This document shows, piece by piece, positions 51,448 through 62,544 of a stretch of DNA of 64,000 bases. Each line of letters starts with the position of its first letter. Position 1 is the stretch's first letter. Where the stretch lies: the NCBI RefSeq assembly GCF_009184395.1, contig NZ_WEIC01000002.1, positions 124,001-188,000 on the forward strand. Direction: 5' to 3'. The DNA comes from Amylibacter sp. SFDW26. Lineage in GTDB: Bacteria; Pseudomonadota; Alphaproteobacteria; Rhodobacterales; Rhodobacteraceae. The translations under genes were made by a program, and so were the position numbers. The notes beneath the pieces are model-generated. The model was not told where the DNA came from, searched no databases, and was given only the letters and a program-made list of their open reading frames with translations.

Positions 51448-53670
51448 TTAATTTACCAACACTTTGATTGCACTCCAAATATTGGCCAAAGTTAAAGGTT
51501 CGAAGCGGAAAATGATATGACTTTCTTGCGTTGAAAGTGGTATTGATCTGAACAAACCCTCATGTTTTGAGATTTTCACTGGCTTTCCATTCACGGTTGC
51601 CTGCCACCCTGGGTAATAGAATTCCCGAAGAACAAACATTCCTGCATCGCCAGCGCCAACTATGATCTCAATTTCTGCATTTCTATATTTGACACTTGAA
51701 ATCTCTCTGTCGATTTTCTGCCCTTCCTCAGCCTGTACAACAGCACGCGGAAGGGCCTTAGTATTCTCATAAAAATAAGCAGTGCGCCACTTGTGCTTGG
51801 CTGTTCCAAGAAGAGTAAGATGATCACCACCTAAACTGGTGTCAATTTCATTTAGCGGAGCACCGCTAATGATGTACCTCAGGCCAAGTTGATTTGCCAT
51901 GTCACTATTATAGCTGGTCATCTTGTCGCCAAATCTGCGCTTCGTACTGGCATTGTTTTGCATGTTGGGTGCGATATGTTGCTCAAAACCTGACAGGCGC
52001 AATGGGTTATACCCTAGCAAGCCTTGCGATTGAATCACCTGTGGCAGGTTTTGAACGACGGGCCCTAGGCCAATGATTTCCGTACGCCAGTTAACTCCAA
52101 GCGCGTCTGTCCTAGGCAACAATGTCAGCATTTTGGAAAAGATTGGATGATCCTGAGGGTCTTGCAGCACCTGATACGCCCCAGCGGATCGGGCATTTAT
52201 TCTGGTGTTGGAGGAATGATAGATAAGGTCAGCAGCCACGACCCCAGCAAGAACCATCATCATCGCATGCCTCGACCTTCCTGAACGCTGTGCAATATAA
52301 ATTGTCAAAAGACTTGTTGCTATGATGACAAGCGGCACAATCAAACTGTTTACAAAATCTGGCAACCGTTCATAGCTATTGGCCAGCCAAAACATCCCTA
52401 CAAACAAGATCGTCAGACCAACAGCTGTTAGAATGTGTAGTACACGTGACGGAATATCGCGCTGTAAAAACAGGCCTTGTTGAATTAATGCACCTGACAG
52501 CAAACTTAGTGAAAACCCGAAGATAAATAACGCATCCGCTGGTCGGCGAAACAAATCTATTCCGGGAATGAATTTGTAAAACACATAGAATACTGGCGTG
52601 TATCGACCCAAAGCATAGATAACGCAAATGATGCAGGCAATTGCGAAAAAACGGGCCTCTTTTATGAACAGTTGACGTTTGATGATGCCAAACCACACGA
52701 TTAGCAGCAACGGCACTGCACCAGAATACATATGCAACATGCCACGATGAATCTGTAACCCCTTTTCCCCCCAAATGTTGCTTGGTGGGCCCCAATGTTG
52801 ACCACCACCTAGACGAAGGGATCCAAAGTATTCGGGTAAGATGAAGGAAAACAAAGCCACTGGATGCAAGGATTGCCAGCTGGCCTCTAGATACGAAAAT
52901 TCAGGGCGGTTGCTGTCATTCGCAAGTTGCAGCAATAAAATTACAGGCACGGCGATGACGATCAGCGCAAACACACCCCCGATTGCAACAGGGATATGGC
53001 TTCGTCTAACCACATCAGATTTACGTTGTGAAACATCACGCACAACGGCGGCGATCCAATAGATAAATAGAAACCAAGTCCCCATATAAGCCACATGGTT
53101 CCGATCGATCAAAACAAGTGCCAACGCGATACCAAAGGTAAGCCCTCGCCATATGCCACCATATTCCATTACGGCCTTCAATCGCCATAAGGTAATAGCA
53201 AGCCACATATAACTGACAGTCATCAGCATGTGTTCTAATCGCAGGCTGGATGGACCTGCCATCATATAGATCAAGGCCGCGACTACAGATGCCTCCCACC
53301 GCCATCCACTAATGCGGCCAAAGCCAAAAATGGCAAAAGCCCCAAACAACAAATGTATAAGATGTACGAAATCGACCAATTGCATGCTGGGGTTGGGACT
53401 GATCAGGGATGGTATCCAGAACGTCGGCGTCCATATCGCCGACTGTGGATCTGCGATCATGGGAAAGCCACCGTAATGATGCGGGCTCCAGGTAAAGCTT
53501 TCCCCTGAATGCCAAGCATCAGCCACAAATCTGATCATTGGATAGAAATGATTTTTGGCGTCATAGGGAATGATTTTGCCACCCCAAAACCATGGCCAAC
53601 AGAACAAAACCCAAGCTATTGTAATAGCCAAAAGGCAAAAAATCGTAGTGCGTCTGTCGTTAAAAGTCAT
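51448..53670 (-). CDS. YfhO-like large membrane protein (possible GT-C glycosyltransferase)
   Basis: The 740-residue protein has about ten to twelve membrane helices in the first 500 residues and a soluble C-terminal part of about 200. The first loop, IPYDAKNHFYPMIRFVADAWHSGE, is typical of YfhO-type and GT-C membrane proteins, with an acidic residue in the loop after the first helix. The C-terminal REFYYPGWQATVNGKPVKI resembles the conserved end of the YfhO family. It lies between GtrB-like and GtrA-like genes, the place of the type-specific GtrC transferase, so a role in decorating a surface glycan is likely. Confidence 0.75.
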   Translation of the reverse strand: MTFNDRRTTIFCLLAITIAWVLFCWPWFWGGKIIPYDAKNHFYPMIRFVADAWHSGESFTWSPHHYGGFPMIADPQSAIWTPTFWIPSLISPNPSMQLVDFVHLIHLLFGAFAIFGFGRISGWRWEASVVAALIYMMAGPSSLRLEHMLMTVSYMWLAITLWRLKAVMEYGGIWRGLTFGIALALVLIDRNHVAYMGTWFLFIYWIAAVVRDVSQRKSDVVRRSHIPVAIGGVFALIVIAVPVILLLQLANDSNRPEFSYLEASWQSLHPVALFSFILPEYFGSLRLGGGQHWGPPSNIWGEKGLQIHRGMLHMYSGAVPLLLIVWFGIIKRQLFIKEARFFAIACIICVIYALGRYTPVFYVFYKFIPGIDLFRRPADALFIFGFSLSLLSGALIQQGLFLQRDIPSRVLHILTAVGLTILFVGMFWLANSYERLPDFVNSLIVPLVIIATSLLTIYIAQRSGRSRHAMMMVLAGVVAADLIYHSSNTRINARSAGAYQVLQDPQDHPIFSKMLTLLPRTDALGVNWRTEIIGLGPVVQNLPQVIQSQGLLGYNPLRLSGFEQHIAPNMQNNASTKRRFGDKMTSYNSDMANQLGLRYIISGAPLNEIDTSLGGDHLTLLGTAKHKWRTAYFYENTKALPRAVVQAEEGQKIDREISSVKYRNAEIEIIVGAGDAGMFVLREFYYPGWQATVNGKPVKISKHEGLFRSIPLSTQESHIIFRFEPLTLANIWSAIKVLVN

Positions 53671-53684
53671 ACGTCACACTTGGG

Positions 53685-54713
53685 TCAGCAAGGGAGTTTC
53701 TTGATTTTAGCTGTCTCGCTACGCATAGTCTTAGCCTGATCAAATCCATATTTAGCACTGATGAGGTACAAAGGCCTTTGTTTGACCTCTTTCAGAACCC
53801 GCCCAAGATAGTCCCCGATAATCCCTAAGCCCAACAATTGAATGCCTGAGAAGAAACAAACAGCAACCATCAAAGATGCATAGCCTGGCACATCAATACC
53901 AAGGATCATCGTTTTGATCATAATATACCCCCCATAGGCAAAAGACGGAATGGCAAGGAAGAGTCCAACATACGTCCAAATTTTAAGAGGGATCGTGGAA
54001 AATGAGGTAATGGCCCCAAGTGCAAATAGATAAAGCCTTAGAATACTCCAAGCAGATTGGCCATGCTCTCTGGGGGCAACGTCGAATGGGACAGCAACGC
54101 GTTTAAATCCGACCCAAGCGTATAGCCCTTTTGTAAAACGCTCGCGTTCTGGTAACGACAATAATGCGTCTACGACCTTTCGGTCCATCAGAAGGAAATC
54201 ACCCAGACCGTTCATCAATTTCACATCAGAAACAGTTGCGAAAATCTTGTAAAAGCTACGGGTCAGAAAACCGCGAAGAGCACTGTCGTCATCGCGGGAT
54301 GTCCGTTGGCCGTAAACAATTTCGGCACCGCTTTTCCATTCTTGATAAAATGTACGGATTACCTCTGGTGGATGCTGTAAATCGGCATCTATTTGAATAA
54401 TAGCCTGACCCGAAGCATAGGATAGACCTGCATTAAGGGCTGCTTCTTTCCCGAAGTTTCGGCTAAAAGCGAGGAACTTGAGCTTTGCATTCACTTCACA
54501 ATATTCGATAACTTTCTCAGCTGTATTATCTCGACTACCATCATCGACTAAAATGATTTCGTAATTTGGTTCGATATCTTCGACAACGGGGATAACATGT
54601 TCCAGCAATCTATCAACGTTCTGTTCCTCATTGTACATTGGCACAATGATCGACAATATGGGGTTTTTAATCTGGGATCCGAGCGGGGATATATCTGGGT
54701 TATATGTCATCAA
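53685..54713 (-). CDS. Polyisoprenyl-phosphate glycosyltransferase (GtrB/DPM1-like, GT2)
   Basis: The 342-residue enzyme has a GT2 domain (about 15-220), with SIIVPMYNEEQNVDRLL, EIILVDDGSRDNT and the DxD motif in AIIQIDADLQHPPE. It is followed by two membrane helices (about 240-300). This is the GtrB/ArnC/DPM1 type, which transfers sugar from a nucleotide donor to undecaprenyl phosphate. The start at 54713 is the first ATG. The downstream membrane genes follow after 14 and 3 bases, and a ChbG/HpnK deacetylase gene diverges from it. Donor and acceptor sugars are unknown. Confidence 0.9.
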   Translation of the reverse strand: MMTYNPDISPLGSQIKNPILSIIVPMYNEEQNVDRLLEHVIPVVEDIEPNYEIILVDDGSRDNTAEKVIEYCEVNAKLKFLAFSRNFGKEAALNAGLSYASGQAIIQIDADLQHPPEVIRTFYQEWKSGAEIVYGQRTSRDDDSALRGFLTRSFYKIFATVSDVKLMNGLGDFLLMDRKVVDALLSLPERERFTKGLYAWVGFKRVAVPFDVAPREHGQSAWSILRLYLFALGAITSFSTIPLKIWTYVGLFLAIPSFAYGGYIMIKTMILGIDVPGYASLMVAVCFFSGIQLLGLGIIGDYLGRVLKEVKQRPLYLISAKYGFDQAKTMRSETAKIKKLPC

Positions 54714-54870
54714 AATCCCTGCTTTGGATTGAATTATTTGTGATCGGGTTTAACCTTGGTGAACGCACGATTTGCGTATAAATGGTTAGATGATTGACCA
54801 TAGAGAGTCGAGCGCCGTAGCCACACGCATTCTCAAGATCATGTGATAATTGAGCGGGAATTCTGTAACA

Positions 54871-55719
54871 ATGACCCAATACACCCTTTGTGCTGATGAT
54901 TTCGGTCTACATCAATCCGTTGATGATGGGATCATCTCTCTAGTCAAAGCAGGGCGCCTCAATGCGGTTAGTTGCATGAGTATCGGGAAGACATTAAGCA
55001 AAAATGCCCAAGCCCTTTTAGAGGCATCAAAAGAGTCAAGTATCCCAGTGCAAATCGGGTTGCATTTGACCTTTACCGAATATGCACCCGTTGGGGACAT
55101 GCCTATCCTTGCACCAGATGGGGGGTTTCCAACGATTGAAGCCCTTATCCAATATGCACATTTGGGGCGTTTGAACCAACATGAGATTTCAACACAAATC
55201 AACCGACAACTTGACGTTTTCAAAGATACTTTTGGAACTTTACCTGACTTTATAGATGGGCATCAACATGCGCATATCTTGCCCACCATTCGAGAAGCAC
55301 TTGTATCAACAGCCAAATCCAACATGTCACCGGACGGGTGGATACGATCCTGTGATCTCCCGTTTTCAGAGATTATAAAGACAAAAATATCAGTAAAGCG
55401 CGCTTTGATCATTTCGGTATTATCGCGACGCCTGAAAACTATGCTTTTTAAAAACGCAATCAAAACGAATGGTGTTTTCTATGGGGTGAATGACTTCACC
55501 TCGCAACAAGACTTTGCGCAAATGATGCAGGTTTGGCTGCACTCCGCTGGAAAGTCGGATAAAAGTGCCCTGATCATGTGTCATCCTGGACAATTGAAAT
55601 ATCCCAACGATAAATCCATTTCTGACCCCATTGCGGATCGAAGACCTGATGAACTTTCTTACCTAGCATCCGAACAATTCTTGCAAGATATGCGCAACTA
55701 TAAAGTAGAGCTCGGATAG
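54871..55719 (+). CDS. ChbG/HpnK family deacetylase (YdjC-like)
   Basis: The 282-residue protein belongs to the YdjC family of metal-dependent carbohydrate deacetylases. The first residues TQYTLCADDFGLHQSVDDGI contain the DDFG motif (9-12), LHLTFTEYAPVG follows near 67 and DGHQHAHI holds further metal histidines near 130. ChbG deacetylates chitobiose, whereas HpnK acts in hopanoid synthesis. The adjacent glycosyltransferase and GtrA-like genes favour a sugar or lipid-linked sugar substrate. I use ATG 54871, as MTQYTLCADDFG matches the usual start; a TTG 21 bases upstream is possible. Confidence 0.85.
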   Translation: MTQYTLCADDFGLHQSVDDGIISLVKAGRLNAVSCMSIGKTLSKNAQALLEASKESSIPVQIGLHLTFTEYAPVGDMPILAPDGGFPTIEALIQYAHLGRLNQHEISTQINRQLDVFKDTFGTLPDFIDGHQHAHILPTIREALVSTAKSNMSPDGWIRSCDLPFSEIIKTKISVKRALIISVLSRRLKTMLFKNAIKTNGVFYGVNDFTSQQDFAQMMQVWLHSAGKSDKSALIMCHPGQLKYPNDKSISDPIADRRPDELSYLASEQFLQDMRNYKVELG

Positions 55720-55763
55720 AGACCCATTTTCACTGTTGATCATGCGAAGGAATAATTTTGAAC

Positions 55764-57074
55764 TTAAAGTGCGTGACGCTGGAAAAACGCCAACCCGATC
55801 TCAGGGTGCGCTGTAGCAAGCCCAAGCATCCAAGTTGAAAAATCGATCGCCTCAAGGCGTCTGACACGCAGAGAAGTATCTTTTGGAGAACAGCGCCATA
55901 AAAAACCCAAACCCTGATGTTGATATCGACACGATCCGTTGTCCCATAATGCCTTCAACTCGTTAAGAGTCTCCAGCTTCCCATCCGCAAAATCGACAGG
56001 TAAAAAACCAGCCATGATGGCAGGAGAAGCAGTACCATTAGGGTTCTTACCCAAACGCGAAACGCCATAACGATACTTTAAAACCTCTCCATTTTCGTCA
56101 AAAACAACCTCAGATCCAGCTCCAAGCCCCCAAAGGCCAGGCTGCGCTCCGTCCTTCACAAACCAACGGCGGTCAGCTTCTCGTAGCTCTCTTAGCTCCT
56201 CAAGAAAGGCTGGGTCCCGTGCGTAGGCACCACAAAGATAAAAAGCGAACTGGTGCGTGAAATGCGACGGCACATTGCCAGTCGGTTTACCCAATAAAGT
56301 CAGGTCATCGTAGTCAGACATTGGAAGGTCATCGACCATGTCAAAGTGCTTACGCCAAGCTTTGGTGGCAACTCCTTCGCGACCATTGGCGGCCTCATAG
56401 CCAGCCGCCATACATGGCAAAAGCGCGTATTCATCAAAGGGTATGGTCGCAGTCTTTTTGGTTGGGCGTTCATCGGTTCCAAAAAACACCAGATGAATTG
56501 ACCCGCGTTTCGGATCGCGGATCGCTGTTGTCCAGTTAATCGACATGACCAGCTCTTGGGCAAGCTGAGCTGCCCTTGGTATAGGTGTGTTGCTTTTGGC
56601 AGCTTTGTCTCGAAAATAGCTCGCAAGGATTTCCGCACCCGCACCCAAAATCGCGGTGTCTATAGTTGAAAATTTGTCTTTGTTACCTTTTGGTGCCGTT
56701 CCAGTGTTTATGTTGAACCAATGACGATACCAGCCGCTTGCCGAGCGTTCGACATGAAAGCCCGTATTTTGATCGACACCTAATAGATGTGTAAGCGTAA
56801 CCTCCGCCTTCGTTTCTGCGTCAGGAATTATGCCAAGCGCATCGCCGATCGCAAGACTTATAAGGCCCATTCCAGTCGCCGCAATCGAAGAAGTCCGCGA
56901 TCCAGCCCTGTCGTCTAAGCGAATAGAATCAAGATACTGGCCAGTTTCTACGTTGCGAAGAGCCTGATCGTAAACAAAGACAGCGTCTCGAAGGCGGCTG
57001 GTGACGAAATTGTCAAGCGTGTCCGCTCTTACCGAAGTAGCTGAGAGTAGCAAAAGGAGGAAAATGCGAAGCAT
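55764..57074 (-). CDS. Secreted glycoamylase-like protein (PF10091-type)
   Basis: The 436-residue protein has a signal peptide (MLRIFLLLLLSATSVRA) and an alpha/alpha-barrel-like sequence. FSTIDTAILGAGAEI near 145 matches the S-T-V/I-D-T-A motif of the glycoamylase-like domain PF10091, and FDEYALLPCMAAGYEA and FTHQFAFYLCGAYA follow in the order of that domain. The family includes GH144-type endo-beta-1,2-glucanases, so a beta-glucan-active enzyme is possible. The usual catalytic acids could not be confirmed by eye. It is convergent with the deacetylase gene and could act on the same surface glycan. Confidence 0.65.
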   Translation of the reverse strand: MLRIFLLLLLSATSVRADTLDNFVTSRLRDAVFVYDQALRNVETGQYLDSIRLDDRAGSRTSSIAATGMGLISLAIGDALGIIPDAETKAEVTLTHLLGVDQNTGFHVERSASGWYRHWFNINTGTAPKGNKDKFSTIDTAILGAGAEILASYFRDKAAKSNTPIPRAAQLAQELVMSINWTTAIRDPKRGSIHLVFFGTDERPTKKTATIPFDEYALLPCMAAGYEAANGREGVATKAWRKHFDMVDDLPMSDYDDLTLLGKPTGNVPSHFTHQFAFYLCGAYARDPAFLEELRELREADRRWFVKDGAQPGLWGLGAGSEVVFDENGEVLKYRYGVSRLGKNPNGTASPAIMAGFLPVDFADGKLETLNELKALWDNGSCRYQHQGLGFLWRCSPKDTSLRVRRLEAIDFSTWMLGLATAHPEIGLAFFQRHAL

Positions 57075-57229
57075 GAACGGCTCTTTTTATGAATCAATGA
57101 TCAGGCCAGCTACCACGTCGAAACTCATTTAGCATTACACAAATAGTTGTACCATTGAAATCAATCAACCTGCTCCTGCGGCGTACATAAAAGGCAAACT
57201 GTGAAAATTATGGGGATCTCTACAAATAT

Positions 57230-59665
<2,436 letters not shown>

Positions 59666-59736
59666 TTAACGCCAAATATAGCGTTATGTCACAGGAATGT
59701 CACGCCCGAACCACAAGATTTTGTGCCAGACATGAA

Positions 59737-60165
59737 CTAGGCTTCCCCTACAATAAAGCCATCATCATCTAGGGTCCAAAACGGGTTATGGGCCAGCTCC
59801 CACATATGCCCATCAGGGTCAGCAAAGTTACCCGAATATCCACCCCAAAATATCTCTGCGGGCGTGCTGATTTCCACAGCACCCGCAGTCATGGCATCTT
59901 TGAAAGCTTTATCGACCTCTTCACGGCTGTTGTAATTCGTGGCCATCGTTACATTGCCCGTACTACGTTCGTGTATTGGCATTCCGATATCTTTGGTCAG
60001 TGCTGCTTTGGAATACAAAGCAAAGAACTGCCCACCTGCTTTATAAAAGGCAATCATATCATTGCCCCCAGATGCTTCTTCCCAACCTATATCAGAATAA
60101 AATTTACGAGATCGTTCCAGATCAGAAACCGCTAAGGTAACCATTGTAATGCGTTGCGATTTCAT
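59737..60165 (-). CDS. VOC (glyoxalase/bleomycin resistance) family protein
   Basis: The 142-residue protein has the VOC fold of two beta-alpha-beta-beta-beta repeats, with TMVTLAVSDLERSRKFYSDIGW at the start and NFADPDGHMWELAHNP near the end. Some members are glyoxalases or dioxygenases, others bind antibiotics; substrate is unknown here. It lies between recF (9-base gap) and gyrB (89-base gap), an unusual insertion into an otherwise conserved replication-gene block. Confidence 0.87.
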   Translation of the reverse strand: MKSQRITMVTLAVSDLERSRKFYSDIGWEEASGGNDMIAFYKAGGQFFALYSKAALTKDIGMPIHERSTGNVTMATNYNSREEVDKAFKDAMTAGAVEISTPAEIFWGGYSGNFADPDGHMWELAHNPFWTLDDDGFIVGEA

Positions 60166-60174
60166 TCCCTACTC

Positions 60175-61281
60175 CTAATGCGGCCTGACGCTTGAAATCC
60201 CCCCGTCGTCAGACACCTCTAAATATAATGCACGCTCGCCCATGGCTTCAAACAATTCAGCCCCCGTGCCTGTCATCCAGGCCTGCGCCCCTAATGCACA
60301 AATCTCATCATACAGTGCTGCGCGGCGGTCAGCATCCAAATGCGCCGCCACTTCATCCAATAAATAAATCGGCGGTGCTCCAAAATCTTGCGCGACTGCG
60401 CGTCCATTTGCAAGGATAAGTGACACAAGCAATGCTTTCTGCTCTCCCGTCGAGCATTGCTTGGCCTGCGTTCCCTTGGCAGCATAAATAGCGTTCAGGT
60501 CGTCACGATGTGGCCCGACCAATGTACGGCCTGCCATCATATCGCGCGGGCGACTTTCAGAAAAAGCTGTCAGCAAGTCATCCTTATCTGTGATGACTTC
60601 ACTTGCATCTGCACCTATCAAGGATAACTCAGCCGATGGGAAAGCCGTGTCAGCCCCTTTCTGCGCTTCTTGCAGCCGTTGTACAGTCAACAAACGGTTT
60701 ACTTCGATCAAAGCACCAGCTTCGGCCATTTGCTGTTCTACAGCGCTGTACCATGATGGATCACGTACACCGTCCTTTAGCATGCGATTGCGTTCACGCA
60801 TGGTTTTTTCATAAGTCACGGAATATTCTGCGTGTTTCGGCTCTAAGCTCATTGTCAGGCGATCCAGAAATCTGCGCCGCCCTTCTGCGCCTTCGACCCA
60901 CAAACGATCCATGACGGGGATCAACCAAACAATACGCGCTAAACGACCCAGCGCCAATTGGGGTGCAGGCTTCTCATCAATCAATACGGATCGTGATCCT
61001 TCGCCTTTATAGCTGGTTTCTACTTCGTGAATTCGCCCAAGGCTTTCCAGAACCCCTGAAACCTTCCAACCAACATTTTCAGGCGCACGCGCCATTTCAT
61101 CCACCGTTGCACGGCGCATACCACGCCCTGGTGACAATAAAGAAATCGCCTCAAGGATATTGGTCTTACCAGCACCGTTCGATCCATAAATCGCAATCGG
61201 GCGCCCATCTGTTTCCAGTTGGACGCGTTTGTGCGATCTGAAATGTGAAAGTGTTAAGCTTTGAAGTGCAAGGCGGCCCAA
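60175..61281 (-). CDS. recF: DNA replication and repair protein RecF
   Basis: RecF helps load RecA at single-strand gaps. The 368-residue SMC-like ATPase has Walker A in GSNGAGKTNILEAI (about 34-47), the ABC-type signature in STGEQKALLVSLILANG and Walker B in APPIYLLDEVAAHLD. It follows dnaN with a four-base gap, the usual order, so both are transcribed together. A VOC gene intervenes between it and gyrB. Confidence 0.94.
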   Translation of the reverse strand: MGRLALQSLTLSHFRSHKRVQLETDGRPIAIYGSNGAGKTNILEAISLLSPGRGMRRATVDEMARAPENVGWKVSGVLESLGRIHEVETSYKGEGSRSVLIDEKPAPQLALGRLARIVWLIPVMDRLWVEGAEGRRRFLDRLTMSLEPKHAEYSVTYEKTMRERNRMLKDGVRDPSWYSAVEQQMAEAGALIEVNRLLTVQRLQEAQKGADTAFPSAELSLIGADASEVITDKDDLLTAFSESRPRDMMAGRTLVGPHRDDLNAIYAAKGTQAKQCSTGEQKALLVSLILANGRAVAQDFGAPPIYLLDEVAAHLDADRRAALYDEICALGAQAWMTGTGAELFEAMGERALYLEVSDDGGISSVRPH

Positions 61282-61285
61282 GCAG

Positions 61286-62404
61286 TTACACCCGCATTGG
61301 CATCACAACGTAAACAGCGCTTTCATCGTTGCCTTCACGCATTAGGGTTGGATCCCCAGATGAATTGAACAAGAACACTGCGTTTTCACGATCCACCTGA
61401 CCTGCGATTTCCAATAAGTACTTCGCATTGAAACCAATTTCCAATGGTTCATCACCATAAGCCACAGCAAGTTCTTCCTCTGCAGCACCGCTATCAGGCG
61501 CATTCACAGCCAGCACCAAACGATCTTCGTCCAATGTCAGCTTAACAGCACGCGAACGCTCGGATGAAACTGTAGACACACGATCAACGGCTTGTGCAAA
61601 TTCTGCGGCATCCACTTCCAAACGGCGTGTATTACCTACTGGAATAACGCGTGTGTAATCTGGGAATGATCCATCGATCACTTTCGATGTCAGTGTAATT
61701 TCTGGTGTTGCGAAACGAATTTTTGTTTCAGATACGGATACAGCGATTTGCATATCATCATCTTCAACCAATTTACGCAGCTCATTCACTGTCTTACGCG
61801 GCACAATCACACCTGGCAATTCTTCGGCACCTGCTGGCAGTTCTGCATCAATACGCGCCAAGCGGTGACCGTCAGTTGCAACACAGCGCAATACCTTGCC
61901 GTCAGCACCATCAGATGCATGCATATAAACACCGTTCAAATAATAACGTGTTTCTTCTGTAGAAATCGCGAACTTGGATTTATCAAACAAGCGGCGCAAA
62001 ACAGGTGCCGCTGCTGAAAAGTTACAAGCGTATTCAGACGACGCCATAACTGGAAAGTCTTCTTTTGGAAGCGTCGCCAAGGAAAAGCTGGAACGCCCTG
62101 CTTTTACATCCAGACGACCAGATGATCCGTCATCTGCCAATTCAACCATCGCACCATCAGGTAATTTACGGACAATCTCGTGTAACGTATGCGCGCCAAC
62201 TGTTGTGGCACCTGCACGTTCGACCATAGCAGGTGCTTTATCGATCACTTCGATGTCCAGATCAGTTGCGCGAAAGCTGATATCATTGCCTTCTGCTTCA
62301 ATCAAAACGTTCGCTAGTATTGGAATTGTATTCCGACGCTCTACAACGGATTGTGCCTGTGACATGGCCTTTAGCAATGCGCTACGTTCGATGCTGACTT
62401 TCAT
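61286..62404 (-). CDS. dnaN: DNA polymerase III beta sliding clamp
   Basis: The sliding clamp tethers DNA polymerase III to its template as a ring-shaped dimer. The 372-residue protein begins MKVSIERSALLKAMSQAQSVVE and shows the three repeated domains of the clamp, ending VYVVMPMRV, the typical M-P-M-R-L/V tail. The start at 62404 is preceded by a GGGGAGCGGG-like purine stretch. The upstream 140-base gap to dnaA has no clear DnaA-box cluster. Confidence 0.96.
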   Translation of the reverse strand: MKVSIERSALLKAMSQAQSVVERRNTIPILANVLIEAEGNDISFRATDLDIEVIDKAPAMVERAGATTVGAHTLHEIVRKLPDGAMVELADDGSSGRLDVKAGRSSFSLATLPKEDFPVMASSEYACNFSAAAPVLRRLFDKSKFAISTEETRYYLNGVYMHASDGADGKVLRCVATDGHRLARIDAELPAGAEELPGVIVPRKTVNELRKLVEDDDMQIAVSVSETKIRFATPEITLTSKVIDGSFPDYTRVIPVGNTRRLEVDAAEFAQAVDRVSTVSSERSRAVKLTLDEDRLVLAVNAPDSGAAEEELAVAYGDEPLEIGFNAKYLLEIAGQVDRENAVFLFNSSGDPTLMREGNDESAVYVVMPMRV

Positions 62405-62544
62405 TTTCCCGCTCCCCTGATCTAGTGGGACTGTGACCCTACCCGATCTATCGGTTTTTTCAATGTTAAAAACACAATTTACGGGATTAGGCGCAAGGTC
62501 AAGAACGACCGCACCTTTATCCCGAATAATAGTGTTTTTTTAGC

